A stretch of DNA of 64,000 nt. Source: Streptomyces macrolidinus (lineage in GTDB: Bacteria; Actinomycetota; Actinomycetes; Streptomycetales; Streptomycetaceae). Positions 26,292 through 37,920 of the stretch are shown in pieces. The position numbers and the translations under genes were made by a program. The stretch covers positions 1 through 64,000 of the forward strand of contig NZ_JAMWMR010000010.1 of assembly GCF_023887685.1 (NCBI RefSeq), given 5' to 3'. The number at the start of each line of letters is the position of its first letter. Position 1 is the first letter of the stretch. The notes under the pieces are model-generated. The model saw nothing but the letters and a program-made list of their open reading frames with translations, did no database searches and was not told the origin of the DNA.

Positions 26292-26425
26292 GGTGCACAC
26301 CTCCGTGACAGGATCCCGGAATGTTCAACACCACGTAAACACCGGCGAGGCGGCGTTACAGTCCCCCGTCGGCGTCATGACTGGGCAAAATACGGGGGCT
26401 TCGGCGAAAGCGGAGCGGGGCGACG

Positions 26426-26467
26426 CCGAAGGGCCTCCCGCACCACGGATGACGGGAGGCCCTTCGG
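26426..26467 (-). terminator. terminator after NDH-2 gene
   Basis: A perfect 15-bp stem (26426-26440 with 26453-26467) and a 12-base loop, just past the stop codon of the NADH dehydrogenase gene. Confidence 0.8.
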
Positions 26468-26486
26468 TCGGACAAGTGCCGTGAGG

Positions 26487-27869
26487 TCAGGAGGCCTTGG
26501 CCTTCTCCTCGGGCTTGCTCGCGGCGGGAGCCGGGGCCGGCTTCGCGGCCTCGTAGAACTCCTCGCGCGGGGACTCGATGGCGCCGAGCGAGACGACCTC
26601 GCGCTTGAGGAACATGCTCAGCGTCCAGTCCGCGAAGATGCGGATCTTGCGGTTCCAGGTCGGCATCGCCAGACCGTGGTAGCCACGGTGCATGTACCAG
26701 GCCAGCCGGCCGCGCAGCTTGATCTTCGACTTGCCGACGACGATCATCGCGACGCCCTTGTGGAGGCCGAGGCCCGCCACCGCGCCCTTGTTGGCGTGGC
26801 TGTACTCCTTCTGCGGGAAGCCCCGCATACCGGAGATCACGTTGTCGCCGAGGGTCTTGGCCTGACGCAGCGCGTGCTGCGCGTTCGGCGGGCACCAGGC
26901 GTTCTCGTTGCCCGCCCTGCGGCCGACCATGTCGGGCACCTGGGCGTTGTCGCCCGCGGCCCAGATGTAGTCCGTGCCCTTCACCTGGAGGGTGGGCTCG
27001 GTGTCCACGTGGCCGCGCGGGCCGAGCGGCAGACCGAAGCGGGACAGCGCCGGGTTCGGCTTGACGCCCGCCGTCCACACGATCGTGTTGGAGTCGACCT
27101 CGAGGCCGTTCTTGAGCACCACGTGGCCGTCGACACAGGAGTCCATGGAGGTGGACAGGTAGACCTCGACGCCGCGGCTCTCGAGGTGCGCCTTGCCGTA
27201 CTGGCCGAGCTTGGGACCGACTTCGGGGAGGATCTTGTCGGCGGCGTCGACCAGGACGAAGCGCATGTCCTCGCGGGACACGTTCTTGTAGTACTTGGCG
27301 GCGTCCCGGACCATGTCCTCGACCTCGCCGATGGTCTCCGCGCCCGCGAAGCCACCACCGATGAAGACGAAGGTGAGCGCCTTGCGGCGGATCTCCTCGT
27401 CGGTCGTGGAGTCGGCCTTGTCGAGCTGCTCCAGGACGTGGTTGCGCAGGCCGATGGCCTCCTCGATGCCCTTCATACCGATGCCCTGCTCGGCGAGGCC
27501 GGGGATCGGGAAGGTACGGGAGACCGCGCCCATCGCGATGACGAGGTAGTCGAAGGGCAGCTCGTACGCCTCGCCGACCAGCGGGGCGATCGTGGCGACC
27601 TTGCGGTCCTGGTCGATGGTGGTGACCCGGCCGGTGAGGACCTCCGCCTTCGGCAGCACGCGTCGCAGCGGGACGACGACGTGCCGGGGGGAGATGCTGC
27701 CGGCGGCGGCTTCGGGCAGGAAGGGCTGGTAGGTCATGTACGAGCGCGGGTCGACGACCGTGACGGTCGCCTCGCCGTAGCGCATCTTCTTGAGAATGCG
27801 TCGGGCCGCGTACAGGCCTACGTACCCACCGCCTACTACGAGGATCCTGGGACGCTCCGTGGTGCTCAT
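26487..27869 (-). CDS. ndh: type II NADH dehydrogenase (NDH-2)
   Basis: A 460-residue flavoprotein that oxidises NADH and reduces menaquinone without pumping protons. The FAD motif is at the N-terminus (ILVVGGGYVGLYAARR) and the NADH motif in the middle (FVFIGGGFAGAETIGE). The quinone/FAD-proximal AAGDNAQVPD segment is also present. A C-terminal amphipathic region (GRLAWYMHRGYHGL) is the usual membrane contact. The last 25 residues are Ala/Pro/Lys-rich. ATG 27869 is used although the upstream site is weak. A Rex-type operator about 300 bp upstream suggests control by the NADH/NAD ratio. Confidence 0.9.
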   Translation of the reverse strand: MSTTERPRILVVGGGYVGLYAARRILKKMRYGEATVTVVDPRSYMTYQPFLPEAAAGSISPRHVVVPLRRVLPKAEVLTGRVTTIDQDRKVATIAPLVGEAYELPFDYLVIAMGAVSRTFPIPGLAEQGIGMKGIEEAIGLRNHVLEQLDKADSTTDEEIRRKALTFVFIGGGFAGAETIGEVEDMVRDAAKYYKNVSREDMRFVLVDAADKILPEVGPKLGQYGKAHLESRGVEVYLSTSMDSCVDGHVVLKNGLEVDSNTIVWTAGVKPNPALSRFGLPLGPRGHVDTEPTLQVKGTDYIWAAGDNAQVPDMVGRRAGNENAWCPPNAQHALRQAKTLGDNVISGMRGFPQKEYSHANKGAVAGLGLHKGVAMIVVGKSKIKLRGRLAWYMHRGYHGLAMPTWNRKIRIFADWTLSMFLKREVVSLGAIESPREEFYEAAKPAPAPAASKPEEKAKAS

Positions 27870-28175
27870 GGCATCGAGTATCCACCTGCCCCTACGGGGT
27901 CGCTCGTGCGCCCCTTCACAAGCTTGCAAGGGGTGTCTGCTACACTGCGCGGCCCACGTGACGAAGGTCATGACGCCAAGTGGGAACCTCTGTACGAGCC
28001 TCTTCTCCCGCCAGGGCCGTGAGCTGCCCCTTGAGACCTTCGCTGTTCCGTGCCGGGCCCGGTTCCGTCACCGCCGGGCCCTCGGGGGACCGCTCACGCG
28101 AGCGCGGTCCACGGCACTTCGAGCCCTCTGTACGTCTCCATAGGCCCCAATCACCGCCCAGCGAGGGCGAATTCC

Positions 28176-28193
28176 TTGTGAAGAACTTCACAA
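28176..28193. promoter_or_regulatory. Rex-type redox operator
   Basis: The 18-base site TTGTGAAGAACTTCACAA matches the Rex operator pattern TTGTGAA-N4-TTCACAA exactly. With one more base each side it is a dyad of 9-bp arms. It lies upstream of ndh, a logical Rex target since Rex releases DNA when NADH rises. Confidence 0.82.
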
Positions 28194-28300
28194 GTTTTCC
28201 GACAGCATGCCGTCAACAGGTTTCCGACCAAGATCTTCCGGAACCCGCCCCTACGGTATCCGACCTGCTCACGGGCAGGTACCAGCGGGTAGCCGAAGCG

Positions 28301-28329
28301 TGACCGGGGCCCCGTCTGAGCCCCGGTCA
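28301..28329 (-). terminator. terminator after ppx gene
   Basis: A 10-bp stem (28301-28310 with 28320-28329) and a 9-base loop, 28 bp beyond the ppx stop codon. Confidence 0.7.
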
Positions 28330-28356
28330 GTTCGCGCACCATCCGCGGAGGGTGAC

Positions 28357-29310
28357 TCAGGGCCTCGGGCCCGCCACGGAGAACGCGATGCCGTCGAGGA
28401 TGTCGTGCTCGCTCACCACGACCTCGGCCGCGCCGATGCGTTCCATGATGGTCAGCAGGACCAGGGCGCCCGCGCCGATGACGTCCACCCGGCCCGGGTG
28501 CATCGAGGGGATCGCCGCGCGCTCGGCGTGGGTGGACCTCAGCAGCCGGCCGGTGATCTCCCGGACGCGCTCGTAGGGGACGCGGGAGTGGTGGATCGCC
28601 GTCGAGTCGTACTCCGGGAGGTCCTGGGCGATCGCGGAGAGCGTGGTGACCGAGCCCGCGAGCCCGACCAGCGTCCGCGCCTCGCGCAGCGGCACGTCCC
28701 GCTCCGCCAGGTCCAGCGCGGCCTCGATGTCGGACCGTATGGCCGCGATCTGCTCCTCGGTGGGCGGGTCGGTGACGACGCCGTCGCGTACGAGATGACG
28801 CTCGGTCATCCGGACACAGCCGACGTCGACGGACCGCGCGCCGCGCACCCGGTCGTCGCCGACGACGAACTCCGTGGAGCCGCCGCCGATGTCCACGACC
28901 AGATAGGGCCGGGCCAGGTCGGTGCGGCCCGCCAGTTCCCTGGTCGCGCCCGTGAAGGAGAACTCCGCCTCCTGGTCGCCGGAGACGACCTCGGGCTCGA
29001 CGCCGAGGATGTCCTGGACGCCCCGCACGAACTCGTCGCGGTTCTCGGCGTCCCGGGACGCGGAGGTGGCGACGAAGCGGACGCGCTCGGCGCCGTGCTC
29101 CTTGATGATCTCCGCGTACGCACGGCAGGCGGCGAACGTGCGCTCCAGCGCCTCGGGGGCCAGGCGGCCGGTCCGGTCGACGCCCTGGCCGAGCCGGACG
29201 ATGGTCATCCGCCGGTCCAGTTCGGTCAGTTCGCCCGTGGCCGGGTCGATGTCGGCGACCAGGAGCCGGATGGAGTTCGTACCGCAGTCGACGGCGGCGA
29301 CGCGCGTCAC
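28357..29310 (-). CDS. ppx: exopolyphosphatase/guanosine pentaphosphate phosphohydrolase (Ppx/GppA)
   Basis: A 317-residue cytoplasmic member of the ASKHA superfamily. Phosphate-1 motif VAAVDCGTNSIRLLVAD is at the N-terminus, VDIGGGSTEF forms the second nucleotide-binding loop, and GLAGSVTTLSAI is the third. The family hydrolyses polyphosphate or pppGpp. GTG 29310 has GGAGG seven bases upstream and overlaps the stop of the DUF501 gene by four bases, so it is translationally coupled to it. It belongs to the divIC-DUF501-ppx operon. Confidence 0.9.
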   Translation of the reverse strand: MTRVAAVDCGTNSIRLLVADIDPATGELTELDRRMTIVRLGQGVDRTGRLAPEALERTFAACRAYAEIIKEHGAERVRFVATSASRDAENRDEFVRGVQDILGVEPEVVSGDQEAEFSFTGATRELAGRTDLARPYLVVDIGGGSTEFVVGDDRVRGARSVDVGCVRMTERHLVRDGVVTDPPTEEQIAAIRSDIEAALDLAERDVPLREARTLVGLAGSVTTLSAIAQDLPEYDSTAIHHSRVPYERVREITGRLLRSTHAERAAIPSMHPGRVDVIGAGALVLLTIMERIGAAEVVVSEHDILDGIAFSVAGPRP

Positions 29311-29900
29311 GCGCCCGCCTCCCCCGCATCGGTGGAGCCGGGGTCGGTGGTGCCGGAGTCCGGCGCCCCGGCCCGCTCCGCGCCTGCCTCGCCCGTCACG
29401 CACGAGCCCTTGCGCCACCACTCGGGCAGCATCGCGATCGCCTCGTCGCCGAGCGGGTTGACGCCCGGCCCGGCGGCCAGCGAGTGGGCCACGAGCACAT
29501 GCAGGCACTTGACGCGGTCGGGCATGCCGCCCGCGCTCGGGAAGCCCTCCAGGACCTCGATGGCGTCCCGGCGGGCGATGTAGTCCTCGTGCGCGGCGCG
29601 GTAGGCGGCGGCCAGCTCGGGGTCGGTGGCGAGGCGCTGCGTCATCTCCTTCATGACGCCGTTCGCCTCCAGCGTGCCGATGGCCGAGGCGGCGCGCGGG
29701 CACGTCAGGTAGTACGTCGTTGGGAACGGCGTGCCGTCGGGGAGCCGTGGCGCCGTCTCCACGACGTCCGGCTGCCCGCACGGGCACCGGTGCGCGATCG
29801 CGCACAGCCCGCGCGGCGTGCGGCCGAGCTGCTGCTGGATGGCCGCGATGTCCGCGTTCGTGGGCTCGGTGCGAGGGGTGGGCGGCGGAGGGGTTTCCAT
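29307..29900 (-). CDS. DUF501 protein
   Basis: A 197-residue conserved actinobacterial protein. Cysteines in HRCPCGQPDV and YYLTCPRA suggest metal binding. The segment GMPDRVKCLHVLVAHSLAAG, then GVNPLGDEAI, is diagnostic of the family. The Ala/Gly/Thr-rich C-terminal 30 residues are probably disordered. It sits between divIC and ppx, its usual place in actinobacteria. Molecular function is unknown. Confidence 0.88.
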   Translation of the reverse strand: METPPPPTPRTEPTNADIAAIQQQLGRTPRGLCAIAHRCPCGQPDVVETAPRLPDGTPFPTTYYLTCPRAASAIGTLEANGVMKEMTQRLATDPELAAAYRAAHEDYIARRDAIEVLEGFPSAGGMPDRVKCLHVLVAHSLAAGPGVNPLGDEAIAMLPEWWRKGSCVTGEAGAERAGAPDSGTTDPGSTDAGEAGA

Positions 29901-29961
29901 GGCTGTCTTTCAGACTGTCTTTCGTGTCGGTTCGGCGGGCGTGCCGGGTCGGCTCGCCGGT

Positions 29962-30447
29962 TCAGTGGCCGGATCCGCCGGGCTCGTCGGCCCGGTCGAT
30001 TCCGTCCCAGAGGCTGGTGTACCAGGGGCGCGCGGCCATCGCCCGGCCCGGCTGCGACGGCTTGGCCGTCTGCGGGTCGATCACGATGTAGCCGGTCTCC
30101 CCCGGCATCACATAGTGCAGCCGCTGCCGGATCTGCTGCCGCGCGTACGCGTCGTCCTGCCAGCGTGCCTTGAGGTCGCGCAGGTGCTCGACCCGCTCGT
30201 GGGCCTGCTGCTGCTCCCGCTGCTTGGCGGCGATCTCGGAGCGCTGGGAGAAGTACTGCCGGGTCGGGTAGGCGAGCGCCACGATCAGTGAGCACAGGAC
30301 CAGCGCGAGGAGGGCGGCGCGGCCGGTGAGCCGGGAGCGGCGGGCCTGCCGTCTGGTCTGGGAGCGGTAGACCCGGGCGGCCGTCTGCTCGCCGAGCAGC
30401 CGCAGCCTGGTCGTGGTGGAGAACCGGTCGCGGTCCTTCACGGCCAT
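29962..30447 (-). CDS. divIC: septum formation initiator DivIC/FtsB-family protein
   Basis: A 161-residue bitopic membrane protein. Residues 1-43 are a basic cytoplasmic tail, about 44-66 one membrane helix (AALLALVLCSLIVALAYPT), and about 70-110 an extracytoplasmic coiled coil (EIAAKQREQQQAHERVEHL). The DDAYARQQIRQRLHYVMPGE motif is characteristic. It joins FtsL/DivIB-type proteins at the division septum. Start choice is between ATG 30447 and GTG 30441; the latter has the better spacing to GGGAG. It is followed closely by DUF501 and ppx. Confidence 0.88.
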   Translation of the reverse strand: MAVKDRDRFSTTTRLRLLGEQTAARVYRSQTRRQARRSRLTGRAALLALVLCSLIVALAYPTRQYFSQRSEIAAKQREQQQAHERVEHLRDLKARWQDDAYARQQIRQRLHYVMPGETGYIVIDPQTAKPSQPGRAMAARPWYTSLWDGIDRADEPGGSGH

Positions 30448-30529
30448 CTCTCCCGCCTCCCCTTCATACGTACGTACGTCCCCGCACACGGTACGGGACC
30501 GCGTACGGGGACGTACGACGACTGGCTAC

Positions 30530-32098
<1,569 letters not shown>

Positions 32099-32138
32099 TC
32101 ACGTCGGAACAAATGACGGGGCGGGAACGGCAGAAGAA

Positions 32139-32180
32139 CCCCGCTCCGGCGCGTGCGGGGGAACACGCGCCGGAGCGGGG
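32139..32180 (-). terminator. terminator after rpfA
   Basis: A perfect 17-bp stem (32139-32155 with 32164-32180) and an 8-base loop, downstream of the rpfA stop codon. Confidence 0.82.
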
Positions 32181-32253
32181 AGCGGGGGTCTCCGGACGAC
32201 CTACGTCGAGGTGGCCGCCGGGAGAAGGGAGTTGCGGCCCGGCTGTCCGGCCG

Positions 32254-33205
<952 letters not shown>

Positions 33206-33366
33206 GCGACCGTCGGGGCCCGCTGTGGCGAGCGGCCTTGACCGTAAGCAGCCTCTCGGCTGAATTTCAAAGACGATCAAGGCTTATGAGACTCATATCT
33301 CACTCTCGCCAAAGCGGACATTTGACGTCGAAGTAGGGCGTGAACTGGCGTCAGAAACCGGACAGT

Positions 33367-34413
33367 TCAGTGCTTCTTCGATGCGTGGCCGTCTTCCAGC
33401 GCAAGGCTCTGACCGGGGAGGATGAGGTCGGGGTCGGAGCCGATCGCCTTCTTGTTCACGTCGTACAGCCCGCTCCATCCGCCGCGCAGCTCAAGCGAGT
33501 CGGCGATGGCGGACAGCGTGTCGCCGGGGCGGACGGTGTACGAGCCGTCCGTGGCGCCGTGCGCGGCAGGGGAGTCGGGCGAGGCGTGCCGCCCGAACCC
33601 GTCGCCGCTGCGCCCGTTCGCGCCCTGTTCGTCGGCGCTGCCGCCGCGATGACGCCCGCCACCGGAGGTGCGGTGCGCGTCCTTGCCCGAAGTGGCCTTC
33701 TCCCGCGCCGACTTGCCGGGCTCGGCCTGCTTCGTGGCCTCCTCGGACGGTTCGCCGGACTCCCGTGCGCCGCTCGTCTCGGTGCCCTGCTCGGAGGGAA
33801 CGGTGGTCGGGTCCGAGGACGGGGAGGACTCGGAGGAGGACTCGGAGGAGGACTCGGACGTGGAGGGCGAAGGGGAGGAAGTAGGCGGCAGCGGAGTCGA
33901 CTTGGGCGATCCGGGCATGTCTGGCAGACCGGGATCGTTCGCCGCGCCGAAGTCGGAGCCGGAGGTGAGGGGGCCTGAGGTGTGGGGGGAGGACGACGGG
34001 TCGTTCGCGACGCCCGTGTCGACCTCGGTCTCACCGGAGTGCTTGGTCAGACCGGCGAGAGGGGCGCAGGACTGCCAGGCGGAGGTCCCCCGGTGGGAGA
34101 GGATCCGCTCGGCGACGGCTATCTGCTGCGAGCGGCTGGCCTGGTCCGCGCGGGGCGCGTAGTCGAGGCCGCCGTACTTCTCCCAGTCGGACTGCGTCAA
34201 CTGCAGGCCGCCGTAGCGGCCGTTGCCGGTGTCCGCGCTCCAGGAGCTGCCGCTCTCGCACTCCGCGACCTGGTCCCAGGTGGTGGCACCGGCCGCGCTC
34301 GCACCGGTGGCACCGAGAAGCGGAATCGCGATCGCCGACCCGGTCACACCTGCCGCGACGAGGATCGCGGGGGCCTGGCGGGGGCGACGGTGACGGCCGT
34401 TCCCGGGAAGCAT
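33367..34413 (-). CDS. second Rpf-domain protein with LysM
   Basis: A 348-residue secreted protein. Signal peptide (AILVAAGVTGSAIAIPLLGATGASA) precedes an Rpf domain (about 42-118) with the catalytic Glu in WDQVAECESGSSW and RYGGLQLTQ. The linker of about 160 residues is very Ser/Pro/Glu-rich with SSSESSSES repeats and is likely disordered. A C-terminal LysM domain (SYTVRPGDTLSAIAD, LILPGQSL) follows. It lies tandem to rpfA, same strand, about 160 bp from its riboswitch, and is its paralogue. ATG 34413 has a weak AAGG site. No riboswitch was seen in its own leader. Confidence 0.87.
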   Translation of the reverse strand: MLPGNGRHRRPRQAPAILVAAGVTGSAIAIPLLGATGASAAGATTWDQVAECESGSSWSADTGNGRYGGLQLTQSDWEKYGGLDYAPRADQASRSQQIAVAERILSHRGTSAWQSCAPLAGLTKHSGETEVDTGVANDPSSSPHTSGPLTSGSDFGAANDPGLPDMPGSPKSTPLPPTSSPSPSTSESSSESSSESSPSSDPTTVPSEQGTETSGARESGEPSEEATKQAEPGKSAREKATSGKDAHRTSGGGRHRGGSADEQGANGRSGDGFGRHASPDSPAAHGATDGSYTVRPGDTLSAIADSLELRGGWSGLYDVNKKAIGSDPDLILPGQSLALEDGHASKKH

Positions 34414-34603
34414 ACGGTTGCCTTTCGCGCGACAGCAGAGACCACGCGGCAGCCGTGGCGCACCGCCGCGTTACTGCGCGAACGTAGCCGCACTCGAACG
34501 CTTGTCACAAGTTCATGCAGCGTGGATCACGCGAATGTCACAGACTTGTCGAAGAGCCGTCTCCCGCTTCCCGCCCGGGTGTCCGCGGTGTCGCGGAGGG
34601 TCG

Positions 34604-35893
34604 TCAGCGGCCCTGTGGCGGAACGGGTGTGAACTCCACGGGGAGCGTGCGCAGTCCGCGCATGATGAGCCCGCCGCGCCAGCGCAGTTCGGCGGGGTCC
34701 GCCGCGAGGCGTAGGTCGGGGAGGCGGGTGAGGAGCGTGGCGAGCGCGGTCTGTCCCTCCAGGCGGGCGAGCGGGGCGCCGAGGCAGTAGTGGATGCCGT
34801 GCCCGTACCCGAGGTGCTGGTTGTCGCGGCGGGAGAGGTCGAGGAGGTCGGCGTCGGCGAACCGCGCCGGGTCCCGGTCCGCGGCGGCGAGGACGACGAG
34901 CACCGGGTCGCCGGGCGCTATGTCCTGCCCGCCGATGGTGAGCGGCCGGGTGGCGAACCGCCAGGTGGCCAGCTCGACCGGGCCGTCGTAGCGCAGGAGT
35001 TCCTCGATGCCGGTCTCCAGGAGGCCGTGTTCCCCGGCGATGAGCGCCTGCTGGAGGCGGGTGCGCTGTTCGGGGTGGGTGAGGAGGGCGTACGTCCCGT
35101 TGCCGATGAGGTTGACGGTGGTCTCGAACCCGGCGAAGAGCAGGATGAAGGCCATCGCGGCGGCCTCGTTCTCGGTGAGGTGCTCGCCGTGGTCGGAGGC
35201 GCGGATGAGCCCGGAGATGAGGTCCTCGCCGGGGGCGGGTGTGTCGGACAGGGCGGCGCGCTTGCGGTGGATGAGGTCGGCGAGATAGCCGCGCATCTTC
35301 TTGACGGACCGCGCGACCCCGCCCCTCGGTCCCCCGCCGTGCCGGATCATCATCCCGGCCCACTCCCGGAAGTCGTCCTGGTCCTCGCGGGGAACGCCGA
35401 GCAGGTCGCAGATGGCGTAGATGGGCAGCGGGAAGGCGAACTCGTGGATGAGGTCGGCCTCGCCCTTGCCCGCGAACCCGTCGATGAGGTGATCGGTGAG
35501 TTCCTGGACGCGCGGCGCGAACTCGGCGACGCGCCGCGGGGTGAACGCCTTGGAGACGAGGCGGCGCAGCCGGGTGTGGTCCGGCGGGTCGATGTTGAGC
35601 AGGTGGGTCATCAGCTCGGCCTTGCGCTCGCCGGGGATGCCGGTCTTGCCCTTGGCGTGCGCGGGCTCGTCGTGATGCGCCGGGTTCTTGCTGAGCCGCG
35701 GGTCGGCGAGTGCCTGGCGGGCGTCGGCGTAGCGGGTGACCAGCCAGGCCTCCACCCCGCTCGGGAGCGTCGTCCGGTGCACGGGCGCGTGCTCGCGCAG
35801 CCAGGCGTAGGCGGGGTACGGATCGGCGGCGAACTCCCAGGTGAAGAGTTCGGGGGCCGGGGTGGAGGAGAGGGGCTGGTGCTGCTCGGTCAC
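34604..35893 (-). CDS. cytochrome P450
   Basis: A 429-residue soluble monooxygenase. I-helix oxygen-binding motif LLFAGFETTVN (usual AGxxT), K-helix ELLRYDGP (ExxR equivalent), and the haem-binding loop LGYGHGIHYCLGAPLARLE with its Cys ligand are intact. The sequence resembles the CYP107-type bacterial family. GTG 35893 starts it, with a purine-rich but tight upstream site. No ferredoxin or biosynthetic cluster is next to it, so the substrate is unknown; redox partners must come from elsewhere. Confidence 0.92.
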   Translation of the reverse strand: MTEQHQPLSSTPAPELFTWEFAADPYPAYAWLREHAPVHRTTLPSGVEAWLVTRYADARQALADPRLSKNPAHHDEPAHAKGKTGIPGERKAELMTHLLNIDPPDHTRLRRLVSKAFTPRRVAEFAPRVQELTDHLIDGFAGKGEADLIHEFAFPLPIYAICDLLGVPREDQDDFREWAGMMIRHGGGPRGGVARSVKKMRGYLADLIHRKRAALSDTPAPGEDLISGLIRASDHGEHLTENEAAAMAFILLFAGFETTVNLIGNGTYALLTHPEQRTRLQQALIAGEHGLLETGIEELLRYDGPVELATWRFATRPLTIGGQDIAPGDPVLVVLAAADRDPARFADADLLDLSRRDNQHLGYGHGIHYCLGAPLARLEGQTALATLLTRLPDLRLAADPAELRWRGGLIMRGLRTLPVEFTPVPPQGR

Positions 35894-35942
35894 TCCTCGA
35901 CCGTATCCGGCGGCGCGGGATGCCTCACGCCCGCCCGGACGC

Positions 35943-36941
35943 TCAGCACGCGCTCTCCACCGCCCGGATCGCGTCCCGGTACACCCGTGCCGCCGCACGC
36001 AGGGCCGCCTCCGGGTCCACGCCCTCCGCCTCCGCGCGCGCGGCTGCCGCCAGCAGGTCGTAGCCGATGCCCTCGCCCTTCGGGAGCGGAACGTCGAGGC
36101 CCGCGGTACGGACGCGGGAGGCCAGCTTCGCCGCCAGGGCGAGGCCGGGCTGGCCGAGCGGGACGCCTTCGGTCACCGAGGTGCGCTGCTTCTCGACCGC
36201 CTTCGTACGCAGCCAGTGTGCCTTGACCTCCTCCGGTGTCGTCGCGGTCGCGTCCCCGAAGACATGCGGGTGGCGGTGGATCAGCTTGGCGACGATGCCG
36301 CCCGCCACGTCGTCGATGGAGAAGGGGGCGTCGGGGTCCTCCTCGGCTATGCGGGCGTGGAAGACGACCTGGAGCAGGACGTCGCCCAGCTCCTCGCGCA
36401 GCTCGTCGCGGTCGCCCTCCTCGATCGCCTCGACCAGTTCGTACGCCTCTTCGATGCCGTACTTCGCCAGGCCCTTGTGGGTCTGTCGGGAGGACCAGGG
36501 GCACTCGACGCGGATCCGGTCCATGACCTGGACGAGGTCGAGCAGGCGGGCGCCCGGGAGGTCGTAGGAGGCGGGCAGCAGCTCCAGCTCCGGCATGCTC
36601 ACGCGGCCGGATCCGGCGAGGCGGGCCAGGCCGTCGGTGAGGCGCGGCTCGCCCTCGCCGGTCGCCACCACGACCACCGTGCGCCCGCCCGCGCAGGCGT
36701 CGACCAGCTCCTGTGCGCTCGGGGCGGCCTCCTCGACCGCCGTGCCCGCCTCGCGCAGATACGGAAGCTGCGGATGCGCCCCGTCCGCGCACAGCACCCG
36801 GTCCGCCGCGCGCAGCGCCTGCCAGGCGGGCCAGGACAGGAGTCCGGGGGCGACCCGGTGGCTGGTGGTGAGCAGGACGATCCGGCCGGGGGCGGCGACC
36901 TCGCCCCGGCCCTGGGCGCCTTCGAAGCTGGTTGCGTTCAC
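35943..36941 (-). CDS. mazG: MazG-family nucleoside triphosphate pyrophosphohydrolase
   Basis: A 332-residue cytoplasmic enzyme that hydrolyses (d)NTPs to monophosphates and pyrophosphate, helping clear abnormal nucleotides. The MazG domain (about 150-260) has the metal-binding pattern EEAYELVEAIEEGD then REELGDVLLQ, and HPHVFGD further on. The N-terminal 120 residues keep a weak tetrapyrrole-methylase-like pattern. GTG 36941 is used; upstream in-frame starts exist and the ribosome-binding site is poor, so the true start is uncertain. It is followed by the P450 gene. Confidence 0.88.
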   Translation of the reverse strand: MNATSFEGAQGRGEVAAPGRIVLLTTSHRVAPGLLSWPAWQALRAADRVLCADGAHPQLPYLREAGTAVEEAAPSAQELVDACAGGRTVVVVATGEGEPRLTDGLARLAGSGRVSMPELELLPASYDLPGARLLDLVQVMDRIRVECPWSSRQTHKGLAKYGIEEAYELVEAIEEGDRDELREELGDVLLQVVFHARIAEEDPDAPFSIDDVAGGIVAKLIHRHPHVFGDATATTPEEVKAHWLRTKAVEKQRTSVTEGVPLGQPGLALAAKLASRVRTAGLDVPLPKGEGIGYDLLAAAARAEAEGVDPEAALRAAARVYRDAIRAVESAC

Positions 36942-37033
36942 CCCTCGAACGTAACGCACCCCACCGACCGCCCCCGTAGTTGTCCACAGGCCGGTGGACA
37001 ACCGGTCTGCGCGGCCTGCGGTACCGCCCCGGC

Positions 37034-37690
37034 CTACGCGGCCTGCGGTACCGCCGCCGGGGCCGTGACCTCCTTGATCCAGGGTGTCTTCGCGTCCACG
37101 GGGCTGCTCTTGCTCACGTCCCAGGCGCCGTAGCGCGGGTTCAGATCGACGTGCAGGTCCTTCGACGCCTGCCCCAGCGCCTTCCAGAAGGTGTCCTTGC
37201 CCTCGACCGTGGTCATGTCGGCGCCGAGCGCGGCGGCCAGCTTCTGCGCCTCGACCGTGGTGCGCAGGCTGTCGTCGACGCGCGCGGGGGCCACTCCGTA
37301 CTGCTCCAGCCAGGCGGCGTCCAGCGCCTTCGCGCTGCCCGCCTGCTGCTCCAGGCTCGTCCGCAGTTGCTGGACGTCCCGGCGGGTGACGCTCACGCCC
37401 GCGTCGTGGGCGGCGCGGTCCAGGACGCGGTCGAGGACCAGGCTGTGCAGGGTGTCACGGCTGAGGCTGCTGGTCCGGGAGACGGCCTGCTGGTACTGGA
37501 CGTCGTCCGTGGCGGCGGCCCGCTGGGCGGTACGGATCTCGTTCACCCGGCCCTCCAGTTGCGCGACCGTGATCCGGTCCTGACCGACGACGGCCGCGGC
37601 GCCGGGGTGCGGCGTGCTGCCGCAGGCGGCGAGGAGAGGGGCGGCGGCCAGAACGGCGCTGAGGGCGATCGCGGTGCGGCGGCGGTGCAA
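37034..37690 (-). CDS. SurA N-terminal-like lipoprotein
   Basis: A 218-residue exported protein. A basic start (HRRRTAIALSAVLAAAPLLA) leads to lipobox LLAACGS, so it should be a lipoprotein. The mature part resembles the SurA/PrsA N-terminal chaperone domain (AAAVVGQDRITVAQLEGRV, VLDRVLDRAAHDAGVSVT), without a peptidyl-prolyl isomerase domain. TTG 37690 is chosen: GGGAGG is five bases upstream and the resulting signal peptide is ideal, unlike that from ATG 37717. It likely assists folding of exported proteins. Confidence 0.8.
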   Translation of the reverse strand: MHRRRTAIALSAVLAAAPLLAACGSTPHPGAAAVVGQDRITVAQLEGRVNEIRTAQRAAATDDVQYQQAVSRTSSLSRDTLHSLVLDRVLDRAAHDAGVSVTRRDVQQLRTSLEQQAGSAKALDAAWLEQYGVAPARVDDSLRTTVEAQKLAAALGADMTTVEGKDTFWKALGQASKDLHVDLNPRYGAWDVSKSSPVDAKTPWIKEVTAPAAVPQAA

Positions 37691-37920
37691 GGTGGCCTCC
37701 CTGGGAGAGCTTGCCATGTCGAGGCGGCGCAGAGCGCCACGAGGGGTGGTGGTCGGGCGACGGGCGGGAGCACAGGGTCTTGCGATGATCGATGGTAGGC
37801 AGTGGCCCAGCTCCGGCCAACCCATTCGACCAACGATTCAACGGGAGTTCGGGCACCGCCGGACCGAAGACGGCCGATTCCCCGCCGTCCGGCCGCCGCC
37901 GGGCGTCTCGAAGAGCGTTT

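Larger units (their letters stand above)
27870..28356. other. long leader/promoter region of NDH-2
   Basis: About 490 bp between the NDH-2 start and the end of the ppx gene. It holds the Rex-type operator at 28176-28193 and the ppx terminator at 28301-28329. The part from 27900 to 28140 has no convincing gene and contains short inverted repeats (for example around 28085-28112); it may be a long untranslated leader of ndh. Confidence 0.5.

Noticed and set aside
34604..35893. P450 as part of a biosynthetic gene cluster
   Set aside because: Neighbours are Rpf and MazG housekeeping genes; no synthase, tailoring enzyme or resistance gene is adjacent.
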